A stretch of DNA of 64,000 nt from Bacteroidaceae bacterium (GTDB lineage Bacteria; Bacteroidota; Bacteroidia; Bacteroidales; Bacteroidaceae): contig JAFUYM010000025.1 in assembly GCA_017470525.1 (NCBI GenBank), positions 1 through 64,000 on the forward strand, written 5' to 3'. Positions within the stretch are counted from its first letter, which is position 1. Every line of letters begins with the position of its first letter. Under the pieces are notes generated by a model. That model did not search any database. It worked only from the letters and a program-made list of their open reading frames with translations, and was not told where the DNA came from. Position numbers and translations under genes: made by a program. Below, one piece after another: positions 50,250 through 58,247 of this stretch.

Positions 50250-52481
50250 ATGAAAAGACTTGTTTTCTGCGTGTGGGCTGTGTTCGTCCTTGTCATGACG
50301 ATGACGGCTCAATCGGTTTCCACGGGTGGACGGTTTCCCCGTGCCATACGCCATTCTGACCGACTGACTTCCTACAAGGGGTTGGGGCATGTGAGTGTGT
50401 TCGACTTCTACAAGGACAAGACGGGGCTGGTGTGGATTGCCACCAACAGGGGTGTCTGTTCGTACAACGGGCACGTGGTGAGGCGCATGAGAGGCTGGGG
50501 AGAGACTGGACTGGTGCTGACACTCAACGAGGCGGAAGACGGCAGACTGCTGGCTGGATGTGCCACGGGGCTTTACGAGATTGACCGCAAGGAGGAGGCG
50601 ATGCGGAGGATTGCACCCGACATCACCGATGTGAATGCCATCTGCGGCTCGCTGGTGGGTGGCTCCTGCGGTCTATGGAAGAAGGAGGGGGATGGATATG
50701 TGCCTGTCCCCATCGAAGGGAACATCATCTCGAGAGGCAACTATGTGACGGACATTGTACGCGACGGAGAAGATTATGTGTGGGTGAGCACGGCGAAGAG
50801 GCTCATACATCTGTCGCTGAAGGACGGAGGGATGGACAGGTATGGCATTCCTGACTCGCTGCTGACGCACAACATACGATGCATCTGTCTTGTGGGCAGG
50901 CTTCTCTATGTGGGCACACGCAACAATGGTCTGCTCACGTTCGACACGCGCTCTCACCAGACTTATCGGGGAGTGTCGGTGCCATCGAATGTCATCACCG
51001 ACCTCCGTTCGGACGGCAAGCGGTTTCTCTATGTTGCCACGGACGGCAAGGGCGCTTACACCATCGACACGAAGACCCGCGAGGTGGTGAAGGTGTCGGA
51101 GGGCAAAACGGATGCTGTTTATACGTTCGGGCACGACCCGCTACTGAACATTGATTATCTGGGTTATTATCTGGAGGGGTTCAGCCACGAACTGACCACA
51201 CGGCAGATGGTGGGTATTTATGGCAATGGCGACATTGCAACCGACACGCTGGCGACCAGAAGCCTGTGCCGTGAGGGGCAACAGATGGTGGTGGGCACCC
51301 GTAAGGGGCTTTACCTCATCGACGAGGCAAAGGGCTCAACTCGCTACTTCTCTCCTCAAGAACTGGGCGCCAGCATCGTGACGAATGTGTGCCACTTCGG
51401 AGGGGTGTTCGTGGTGGCGACTTACGAGAGCGGACTGCGGAGGCTGACGACAGACGGGCTGCTTTTGCCACTGGTGGATAATGGCAGTTTCTCTTCCTTG
51501 CGCACTGACCCCAAGGGGGAACGTCTCTATGCTGCGGGCAACACGGGCGTGACGATTTTCAACCAGCGGTTAGAGGTGGTGCAGCACTTTGACAGCAAGA
51601 ACAGCGAATTGGCTGACGAGTACCTGACGGATGTGCTGCCCGACGGGTCGGGCAAGGCATGGGTGGGCAGCCTCTCGCGCCTCTATCTCTACGACCCCGT
51701 GATGCAGACGGTGCAGGCGGGTGGTTTCCCACAGGGTTTCTTCAATCTGGCTCCTTCGCTTCACTTCACCATGACTGCCGACGGCGACATTCTGGCTTGG
51801 TCGGGCACCCATCTCTACAAAACCAAAACGGATTGCAGCAGTTATGAGGAGATTCCGCTTTACGAGCGTTTCCACATCGGCGACATTGCTTTTATCCGCT
51901 GGCACAAGGGGCACTACTGGATTGGCACGAGCCAAGGTCTGTTCATCACCGACAAGGATTTCTCTACGGGTGCACTCCACTTGAGCGAAGCCGACGGACT
52001 TCCGTCGCCACGGTTCCAAAATCAGGAGTGTCTGACCACGACAGACGGCTCTCTTTGGATGATGACCGACCGTGGCATCGTCGTCATCACCCCCTCCCAA
52101 CAGCAGCATCTGCGCGACAGCATCCCTGCCCATGTGATGCTGAATGATGTGGAGTGGGACGGCAGCAAACTCAGTGCGTTCCAACCTCTTCTGCTCAACT
52201 ACAGCACCGACTTGGGGAAGATGTACGAATATACCCTCGACGGAAACGACACTTTGGTATGTACCGACGGCGACATGGTGCCTCTGGGATGGCAACACTG
52301 GGGCAGACATCGGCTCACGGTGTGGCTCATGGGGCATCCTGAAACCCAGATGCAACTTTCCTACTGGTATTTGCCTTCTGCCCTCTTCTGGGCAATCTGC
52401 ATCATCTTCGTGCTCCTCGGAGTGTCCTTGTGGTTGGTGTACCGCGACAGGCACTTCCACAAGCAGCAGTTCTCACGGTAA
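50250..52481 (+). CDS. Propeller sensor ending after its TM helix (no output domain)
   Basis: 743 residues, colinear with the sensor half of the regulator at 44684 (for example IRHSDRLTSYKGLGHVSVF, ATGLYEIDRKEE, GTRNNGLLTFDTRSHQT). After the TM helix (LFWAICIIFVLLGVSLWLVY, about 711-730) it stops within 12 residues, where the paralogue continues into an AraC domain. A strong terminator starts 31 bp after the stop and the next gene is serB, so the missing part is not displaced downstream. The propeller sequence is not decayed and the gene has its own promoter, so it looks selected. Possible roles are decoy or partner subunit of the 44684 regulator. Confidence 0.88.
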   Translation: MKRLVFCVWAVFVLVMTMTAQSVSTGGRFPRAIRHSDRLTSYKGLGHVSVFDFYKDKTGLVWIATNRGVCSYNGHVVRRMRGWGETGLVLTLNEAEDGRLLAGCATGLYEIDRKEEAMRRIAPDITDVNAICGSLVGGSCGLWKKEGDGYVPVPIEGNIISRGNYVTDIVRDGEDYVWVSTAKRLIHLSLKDGGMDRYGIPDSLLTHNIRCICLVGRLLYVGTRNNGLLTFDTRSHQTYRGVSVPSNVITDLRSDGKRFLYVATDGKGAYTIDTKTREVVKVSEGKTDAVYTFGHDPLLNIDYLGYYLEGFSHELTTRQMVGIYGNGDIATDTLATRSLCREGQQMVVGTRKGLYLIDEAKGSTRYFSPQELGASIVTNVCHFGGVFVVATYESGLRRLTTDGLLLPLVDNGSFSSLRTDPKGERLYAAGNTGVTIFNQRLEVVQHFDSKNSELADEYLTDVLPDGSGKAWVGSLSRLYLYDPVMQTVQAGGFPQGFFNLAPSLHFTMTADGDILAWSGTHLYKTKTDCSSYEEIPLYERFHIGDIAFIRWHKGHYWIGTSQGLFITDKDFSTGALHLSEADGLPSPRFQNQECLTTTDGSLWMMTDRGIVVITPSQQQHLRDSIPAHVMLNDVEWDGSKLSAFQPLLLNYSTDLGKMYEYTLDGNDTLVCTDGDMVPLGWQHWGRHRLTVWLMGHPETQMQLSYWYLPSALFWAICIIFVLLGVSLWLVYRDRHFHKQQFSR

Positions 52482-52512
52482 AAGAACAAGTCATGCCATG
52501 AAAATAAGGTAG

Positions 52513-52537
52513 GCAGCCCATGGGGCTGCTTTTTTTG
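52513..52537 (+). terminator. Rho-independent terminator after the output-less sensor
   Basis: GCAGCCC (52513-52519), loop ATG, GGGCTGC (52523-52529), then eight T. It confirms that the transcript really ends after the short sensor. Confidence 0.9.
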
Positions 52538-52546
52538 CTGATTTTT

Positions 52547-52577
52547 TTTGTATTGTGTCTAATTTGCACTATATTTG
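52547..52577 (+). promoter_or_regulatory. serB promoter, TTTG-N19-TATATTTG
   Basis: -33 TTTG at 52547-52550 and -7 TATATTTG at 52570-52577, the textbook Bacteroidota spacing, 18 bp before the serB ATG. Confidence 0.8.
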
Positions 52578-52595
52578 CCGAAAAAATAGGTAGGA

Positions 52596-53825
52596 ATGAC
52601 GGAAGAACTGATTTTACTGCGCATCACAGGCGAGGACAGACCTGGGCTGACGGCGAGTATCATGGATGTGTTGGCACGATATGATGTGGACATTCAGGAC
52701 ATAGGACAGGCGGACATTCACTCGACACTCTCGCTGGGCATCCTCATCAGGGTGGCTGAGCAGAATTCGGGCTATGTGATGAAGGAACTGCTCTTCAAGG
52801 CGAGTGAACTGGGGGTGAACATCGGTTTCCACCCGGTGACGATGGACGAGTATGAGGCATGGGTGGGACGGCAAGGCAAGAACCGCTACATCCTGACGGT
52901 GCTGGGCAGGCAACTGAGGGCACAACAGATTGAGGCGGTGAGCAAACTAATTGCCGACCAAGGACTGAACATCGACGGCATCAAGCGGTTGTCGGGACGG
53001 GCGAGCATCCTGCACCCGAAGGAGAAGACGAGGGCTTGCATCCAGTTTTCGGTGCGCGGCACTCCGAAGGACAGGGAGGCGCTGCATGCGGAACTGCTGA
53101 GGATGTCGAGCGAACTGGAGGTGGACGGGTCTTTCCAGACGGATGACATGTACCGACGGATGCGCCGACTGATTTGCTTCGACATGGATTCGACACTGAT
53201 CCAGACGGAGGTGATTGACGAACTGGCACGGAAGCATGGGGTGTATGACGAGGTGGCTGCCATCACGGCAAGCGCGATGAGGGGTGAGATTGATTTCAAG
53301 GAGAGTTTCACGAAGAGGTGCAAATTGCTGAAGGGGCTGGATGTGAGCGTGATGCGTGAGATTGCGGAAAACTTGCCGTTCACGGAGGGTGTTGACCGTC
53401 TGATGTATGTGCTGAAGAAGTATGGGTATAAGATTGCCATTCTGAGCGGTGGCTTCACGTTCTTCGGTGAGTATATCCAAAAACGGTATGGCATCGACTA
53501 TGTGTATGCGAATGAGTTGGAGATTGACGAGACGGGGCATCTGACAGGGAATTATGTGGGTGAGATTGTGGATGGCAGACGGAAGGCTGAACTGCTGAAA
53601 CTGATTGCGCAGGTGGAGAAGGTGGATTTGCAGCAGACCATTGCTGTGGGCGACGGGGCAAACGACCTGCCGATGCTGTCGCAGGCGGGTCTGGGCATCG
53701 CGTTCCATGCCAAGCCGCGCGTGGTGGCAAATGCACAACAGAGCATCAACACCATCGGACTGGACGGGGTGCTGTATTTCTTGGGGTTCAAGGACTCGTA
53801 TCTGGACGAGAAAGGAAGGGAATGA
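52596..53825 (+). CDS. serB: Phosphoserine phosphatase with N-terminal ACT domains
   Basis: 409 residues. Two ACT-like regulatory segments (about 1-170) begin LILLRITGEDRPGLTASIMDVLARYDVDIQDIG. The HAD core carries DMDSTLIQTEVIDELA near 197 (nucleophile Asp), ILSGGFTFF near 287 and AVGDGANDLPMLSQAGLGIAFHAKP near 350. It makes serine from phosphoserine. It sits amid carbohydrate genes without an obvious link; the clan-A glycosidase begins 31 bp after it and may share its transcript. Confidence 0.96.
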   Translation: MTEELILLRITGEDRPGLTASIMDVLARYDVDIQDIGQADIHSTLSLGILIRVAEQNSGYVMKELLFKASELGVNIGFHPVTMDEYEAWVGRQGKNRYILTVLGRQLRAQQIEAVSKLIADQGLNIDGIKRLSGRASILHPKEKTRACIQFSVRGTPKDREALHAELLRMSSELEVDGSFQTDDMYRRMRRLICFDMDSTLIQTEVIDELARKHGVYDEVAAITASAMRGEIDFKESFTKRCKLLKGLDVSVMREIAENLPFTEGVDRLMYVLKKYGYKIAILSGGFTFFGEYIQKRYGIDYVYANELEIDETGHLTGNYVGEIVDGRRKAELLKLIAQVEKVDLQQTIAVGDGANDLPMLSQAGLGIAFHAKPRVVANAQQSINTIGLDGVLYFLGFKDSYLDEKGRE

Positions 53826-53856
53826 GGATTTGTAATGAACTAAAACCTATTGATAT

Positions 53857-56643
53857 ATGAAAAAGAGACTCTTTTTAGGGATGATGGTTTTGAGTGCCAT
53901 CACGGCACAAGCACAAACGAGTGCTGACTTCATGCAAGCCATGAAGAAGGCGGATGTGGACATCACTTTCGACGTGACGGACACGGGCAAGGAATACAGG
54001 GTGAAATGGGGCATGGACACGGCTTGGAATTGGGATTTCAATGTGAACCGTGGCATCGCCCATATTGGCAAGGGAAATTTTGAAACGGGTCGCATCTCGT
54101 TCCAACCCACAGCCGAAGTCATTGACAAGGGGGATGGCACTTACGAACTGACCGCCAACCAGAAGTCGGCAATGCGTAGCCGATGCAACAACATCCTGCT
54201 GACAGGATGCAACAAGGTGGAAATCAACAACGACCAAGAGGATGCGCTCAATCAGGAAAACGGCAACTACGAGAAGTACCAAAGCCTCTATCTAAACAAA
54301 CCTGAGGCATGGTATAAACTCATCAAGGCGAGTGTGGCATACGCCAAGGAGTGCGGTGTGGAGGTGGTGAGCATCGCTCCCTTCAATGAGCCTGACTATG
54401 CAGGTTGGGGACAGGGCTCGAAAGCCAGCATGAAGGAGATTTGCCGCCTCATCAAGGCTGACCCCTATTTTGATGGCATCCGCATCAGTGCGGGCAACAC
54501 GCTCAACTGCGACTATGCACTGGAGTGGTATAACTATTGCCTCGACTACATCGACGAGGGCAACACCCACCAATTGGCTGGTTCGTTTGACAACTATGCC
54601 AACTTCTTCGCAAAGGTGAAAGCAGATGGCAAGGTGGCGACAGCCGATGAACTGCACAATGTGGGCGAAGCCATTGTGGGTGTGGAGTATGGCATGGAAA
54701 CAGGCATCTGGTGGGGCTTCGACTCGAAGGCTCGCGGTCAGTTCTGCATCGACTCCAACGAGGGGGTGCGCATCGGCTATGGTGAGAACCGCAGTGCCTG
54801 GACAAGCGGTGCAGTGTATCGCAACGAGAAGACTGGCGAGGTGCACGGCTACCTTGGCTCGTCCGAACGTCAGGCGGTAGCCTCTTCCTTCTCCTTCATC
54901 AGCACCACAAAGGATGTGTTTTTCAACGGATATGGTCCCACTCGCATGTATGTTTATGACGTGCCAGGCGGAAAGTCGGGCAGTTATCAGAAAGGGCAAA
55001 TCAACGCCGAGCGCCTCTTCGACATCACGTGGGGCGAAGACGTGGCACCAGGAGTCATCGATGGCACCTACCAAATCATGAATGCATCATCGAGGAAACT
55101 GCTCACCTACATGGGCACCAGCCCTGCCCAGAGCGCATCGCGAAAGACATCGGGCACCACACAACAGTGGAAAGTCTATCCTGGCTATACCGACGGCGAC
55201 ATCTCCTACTGGTTCATCGACAATGCCAACTCAAGCAGCAACATTACAAAAGTGAATCTGAACGTACTGAACAATAACTTGAATGCAGGGGCATCCGTCA
55301 TCTGCTGGGATGCTGGGCATGCCATGAACGAACAGTGGTATTTGAAATACGCGAAAGACGGCTACTACTACATCATCAGCCGACTGAGCAACAAATACCT
55401 CTATTGCAGCAGCACCACCTCTGGCACTGCTTTGTCTCTGCAAAATGCCCCTACCGAATCGACCACGGAGAGCAACCTGAAGAAATACCTGTGGCGATTC
55501 ATGCCCACCGATGCCAAGGCTGAAACCACAGCACCTGCCGCGCCGACTGCACTGAATGCCAAGCAGCGGATAGGTAGCGTAGAACTGACATGGACGGCAC
55601 CAACAGATGAGGACGTGACCTCCTACACCATCCTGCGAGGAGAGATGACAACAGGCAATGGGCAAGAGACGACAGAGTACAGCACCATCGGACGCAACAT
55701 CACCACCACATCCTTCATAGACAACACAGCCACACCAGGCAAGCATTACCTCTACAAAGTCTTGGCTGTGGATTATTCTGGCAACCGCTCCGAAGCATCA
55801 GAGGCACTTGAAGCCGCTCCACTCACAGAGAAAGCCTTGCTGTGCCAGTTGCAGTTTGACGGCGACCTGACCGACCAATCCGCCAATGCCTTCAATGCCT
55901 CCATCTCTGGCACTGAAACCTATTCTTCCACCTCCCTGCTTGTCAAGTCGGGTGAGAAGAGTCTGAAGATGGATGGCAACACCTACGCCATGCTGCCCTA
56001 TGCCGCAACCCATCAGGACGAAATCACCATTGCCACTTGGATGCGCCAAAGTGCCGCTGGCAACTGGATGCGCCTGTTCGACTTCGGCAACGGCACCGAC
56101 CAATACATGTTCTTCACCCCATCGAACGGCAGCGAGATGCGCTTCGTGATGAAGAACGGAGGCGACGAGCAGATACTCACTAACAAGAAGTCGCTCAGCC
56201 GCACCACCTGGCACCACGTAGCCATCACCCTGAAACCTGTCGGTGAGAAGGTGCAAGCCATCCTCTACATCGACGGAGAGAACATCGCTGAAAGCAGCGA
56301 CTTCACCATCAAACCATCCGACATTGCCCCGTCGCTCTGCTACATCGGACGTTCCATGTTCGCTTCCGACCCCTACTTCAACGGCAGCATCGACGATTTC
56401 CGCATCTACAACTACGCCCTCACAGCCGACGAGGTGGCAGGCATCATGACTGACTCAGAAGTGGTGTCAAAAGACATCAAGGACTACTACGAGGAAGCCG
56501 TCAGCACCAGCATCAAGCGTGTGAAGGACAACGAACAAGAGGCAAAAGGCACCCATGTACGGTACGACCTGAGCGGAAAGCCCGTTCAAGAAGAGGCAAA
56601 AGGCATTCTCATCCAGAACGGAAAGAAAATCTATGTGAAATAA
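53857..56643 (+). CDS. Multidomain clan-A glycosidase (GH30-like) with ricin, FN3 and LamG modules
   Basis: 928 residues with signal peptide (ending TAQAQ). The catalytic region (about 20-390) has SIAPFNEPDYAGWGQ near 177, with the acid/base Glu of the clan-A NEP motif, and features such as NPKPEAWY-like and FNGYGPTRMYVYD near 365. GH30 is the closest fit; GH39 or GH5 cannot be excluded. Then come a ricin-type trefoil (about 395-545), an FN3 domain (about 555-650), a LamG domain (about 660-865) and a type IX-style tail (YDLSGKPVQEEAKG ... NGKKIYVK). It probably degrades a plant polysaccharide at the surface. The following regulator begins at the next base. Confidence 0.75.
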   Translation: MKKRLFLGMMVLSAITAQAQTSADFMQAMKKADVDITFDVTDTGKEYRVKWGMDTAWNWDFNVNRGIAHIGKGNFETGRISFQPTAEVIDKGDGTYELTANQKSAMRSRCNNILLTGCNKVEINNDQEDALNQENGNYEKYQSLYLNKPEAWYKLIKASVAYAKECGVEVVSIAPFNEPDYAGWGQGSKASMKEICRLIKADPYFDGIRISAGNTLNCDYALEWYNYCLDYIDEGNTHQLAGSFDNYANFFAKVKADGKVATADELHNVGEAIVGVEYGMETGIWWGFDSKARGQFCIDSNEGVRIGYGENRSAWTSGAVYRNEKTGEVHGYLGSSERQAVASSFSFISTTKDVFFNGYGPTRMYVYDVPGGKSGSYQKGQINAERLFDITWGEDVAPGVIDGTYQIMNASSRKLLTYMGTSPAQSASRKTSGTTQQWKVYPGYTDGDISYWFIDNANSSSNITKVNLNVLNNNLNAGASVICWDAGHAMNEQWYLKYAKDGYYYIISRLSNKYLYCSSTTSGTALSLQNAPTESTTESNLKKYLWRFMPTDAKAETTAPAAPTALNAKQRIGSVELTWTAPTDEDVTSYTILRGEMTTGNGQETTEYSTIGRNITTTSFIDNTATPGKHYLYKVLAVDYSGNRSEASEALEAAPLTEKALLCQLQFDGDLTDQSANAFNASISGTETYSSTSLLVKSGEKSLKMDGNTYAMLPYAATHQDEITIATWMRQSAAGNWMRLFDFGNGTDQYMFFTPSNGSEMRFVMKNGGDEQILTNKKSLSRTTWHHVAITLKPVGEKVQAILYIDGENIAESSDFTIKPSDIAPSLCYIGRSMFASDPYFNGSIDDFRIYNYALTADEVAGIMTDSEVVSKDIKDYYEEAVSTSIKRVKDNEQEAKGTHVRYDLSGKPVQEEAKGILIQNGKKIYVK

Positions 56644-58077
56644 TTGAAACGGACACTGTTACATATCATCGGACTGTTGGGAGCAATGACCTGTTGCGCC
56701 CAACAGTTTGTTTTCTCTTCCATTGACACCTCCGATGGGCTGAGCGACAATTTTGTGCTCCACATCCTGCAACTGCACGATGGCAGAATTGCCGCAACCA
56801 CCTTGCATCACATCGACCTGTGGGACGGACACACCTTCCAAAGCATCCAGAAAGAAAAAGAGTCCTCCCAATTGCTCAAAGGCTACAGGGGGGCTTACCA
56901 TGTCTATGCCGACAAGGACAACCGCCTTTGGGTGAAAGACTACAAGAAACTGTGGTGCTATGATGCCCACCTCCACCCCATTGCCGACTGTCTGCCCGAT
57001 AGTGCCGACGATGTGTACGTGGACGACCGTGGAGAAGTCTTCTTTGTTCGGCAAGACACGACCAATCTCCTGCTCGACCTCCAGACACTTCGCGACAAGC
57101 AATACCGTTTCTATGCCAACGGGGATGTGGTCTGCTACGACGGCAAGAAGAAACTCTACACCGTACAAGCACACCTCGATTCCACAGCCATCACGTCCTT
57201 AGTCATCGCCGACACCCTCCGACAGCGTTTCTACCAACTCATCGACCAGAAACTTTGCCTCGAATTTGACACAAAGACCCGTCGATGGACAGAAATCTTC
57301 CGTGCCAACCAACTGCACACCATCGCACAGACCGATGCCCACACCGCCTACATCGTCAGCCGTGATGGCATGTGGCGGATAGACCTTGATTCCCGAAAGG
57401 CTGAAACCATCGAGCAAGTGATGATGGCAGACGGCTCTTACATCTCCTCCAGTCGCCTAAACACCATCTACACCGACCGAGACGGAACCGTCTGGCTCGG
57501 TTCCTACGACCACGGGATGCTGAAGGGAGTGCGAAACAACGGACAATTGGCTGTTGATAATGGACCGTTGACTGTTGAAGAGAAGCAACACCCCATCAGC
57601 ATGGAACAACTATGGGGCATCCTGACAGGGATTGCCTGTGGCATACTCTTCGTCTTCCTCGGATATCTCTGGCATCGGCGCAAAAAGACCCATTTAGAGA
57701 AAACGGAAAAAGAGGAAGCCCAAGCCCCCGTAGCAACACCCACCACCCCGATTGACCACGAACTCATCAACCGCGCCACCACCTTCGTGGAACAAAACCT
57801 CACCACACCCAACTACACCGTCGAACGGCTAGCACAAGACCTCTGCATGGACCGCACCGGACTCTACAAGAAGATGACCTCGATGCTCGGCAAGACACCC
57901 ACCGCCTTCATCCGCAGCATCCGAGTGCAACACGCCGTCAAACTCATTCAAACGGGGACACTCACCATGACCGAGGTGGCAGAACAATCAGGGTTCAGTT
58001 CTGCATCCTACATGGCAAAATGCTTTCAGGAAGACCTCGGCAAGAATCCTTCCGAACTCCGTGAAAATCAACCGTAA
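56644..58077 (+). CDS. Short propeller-TM-AraC regulator with a TTG start
   Basis: 477 residues. The only possible start is TTG at 56644, directly after the TAA of the preceding gene, because the signal peptide (KRTLLHIIGLLGAMTCCAQ) begins there; the two genes are therefore translationally linked. The sensor is small (about 20-300, a few propeller-like blades: DGRIAATTLHHIDLWDG, DGTVWLGSYDHGML). A linker (NGQLAVDNGPLTVEEKQ) looks repeat-derived. The TM helix is LWGILTGIACGILFVFLGYLW (about 320-340), then an AraC HTH (about 375-477: CMDRTGLYKKMTSMLGKTPTAFIR, AEQSGFSSASYMAKCFQEDLGKNPSELR). No kinase or receiver. It likely controls the GH31 gene through the repeats at 58061-58174. Confidence 0.85.
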   Translation: MKRTLLHIIGLLGAMTCCAQQFVFSSIDTSDGLSDNFVLHILQLHDGRIAATTLHHIDLWDGHTFQSIQKEKESSQLLKGYRGAYHVYADKDNRLWVKDYKKLWCYDAHLHPIADCLPDSADDVYVDDRGEVFFVRQDTTNLLLDLQTLRDKQYRFYANGDVVCYDGKKKLYTVQAHLDSTAITSLVIADTLRQRFYQLIDQKLCLEFDTKTRRWTEIFRANQLHTIAQTDAHTAYIVSRDGMWRIDLDSRKAETIEQVMMADGSYISSSRLNTIYTDRDGTVWLGSYDHGMLKGVRNNGQLAVDNGPLTVEEKQHPISMEQLWGILTGIACGILFVFLGYLWHRRKKTHLEKTEKEEAQAPVATPTTPIDHELINRATTFVEQNLTTPNYTVERLAQDLCMDRTGLYKKMTSMLGKTPTAFIRSIRVQHAVKLIQTGTLTMTEVAEQSGFSSASYMAKCFQEDLGKNPSELRENQP

Positions 58078-58174
58078 CACCCTGTTGAATCAACACGAAA
58101 ATCAACCACACTACTCTGTTGAATCAACCAGACTACTCTCCAAAATCAACAACGATACCTTGTTGAATCAACCA
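58061..58174 (+). promoter_or_regulatory. 22-bp-period repeat cluster between AraC regulator and GH31 gene
   Basis: Units containing AATCAAC start at 58061, 58083, 58095, 58117, 58139 and 58161. The spacing is 22 except for one 12-bp step. They alternate AAAATCAAC and TTGAATCAAC; each pair is set 19 bp apart (58064/58083, 58098/58117, 58142/58161). The first unit overlaps the last codons of the regulator and the last ends 30 bp before the GH31 -7 box. Two HTH motifs per AraC domain fit such paired sites. Confidence 0.75.
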
Positions 58175-58204
58175 GAGCGTTCTTTTCCATCACCCCAAAA
58201 GCAC

Positions 58205-58212
58205 TACCTTTG
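58205..58212 (+). promoter_or_regulatory. -7 box TACCTTTG of the GH31 gene
   Basis: Perfect match 35 bp before the GH31 ATG with no -33 box, as in activator-dependent promoters. Confidence 0.65.
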
Positions 58213-58247
58213 CATCGAAAACCAATTCACCAAAAACTATACACATT

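Noticed and set aside
50250-52481. Frameshifted pseudogene
   Set aside because: No HTH remnant in any frame in the 114 bp before serB, and a terminator follows the stop closely.
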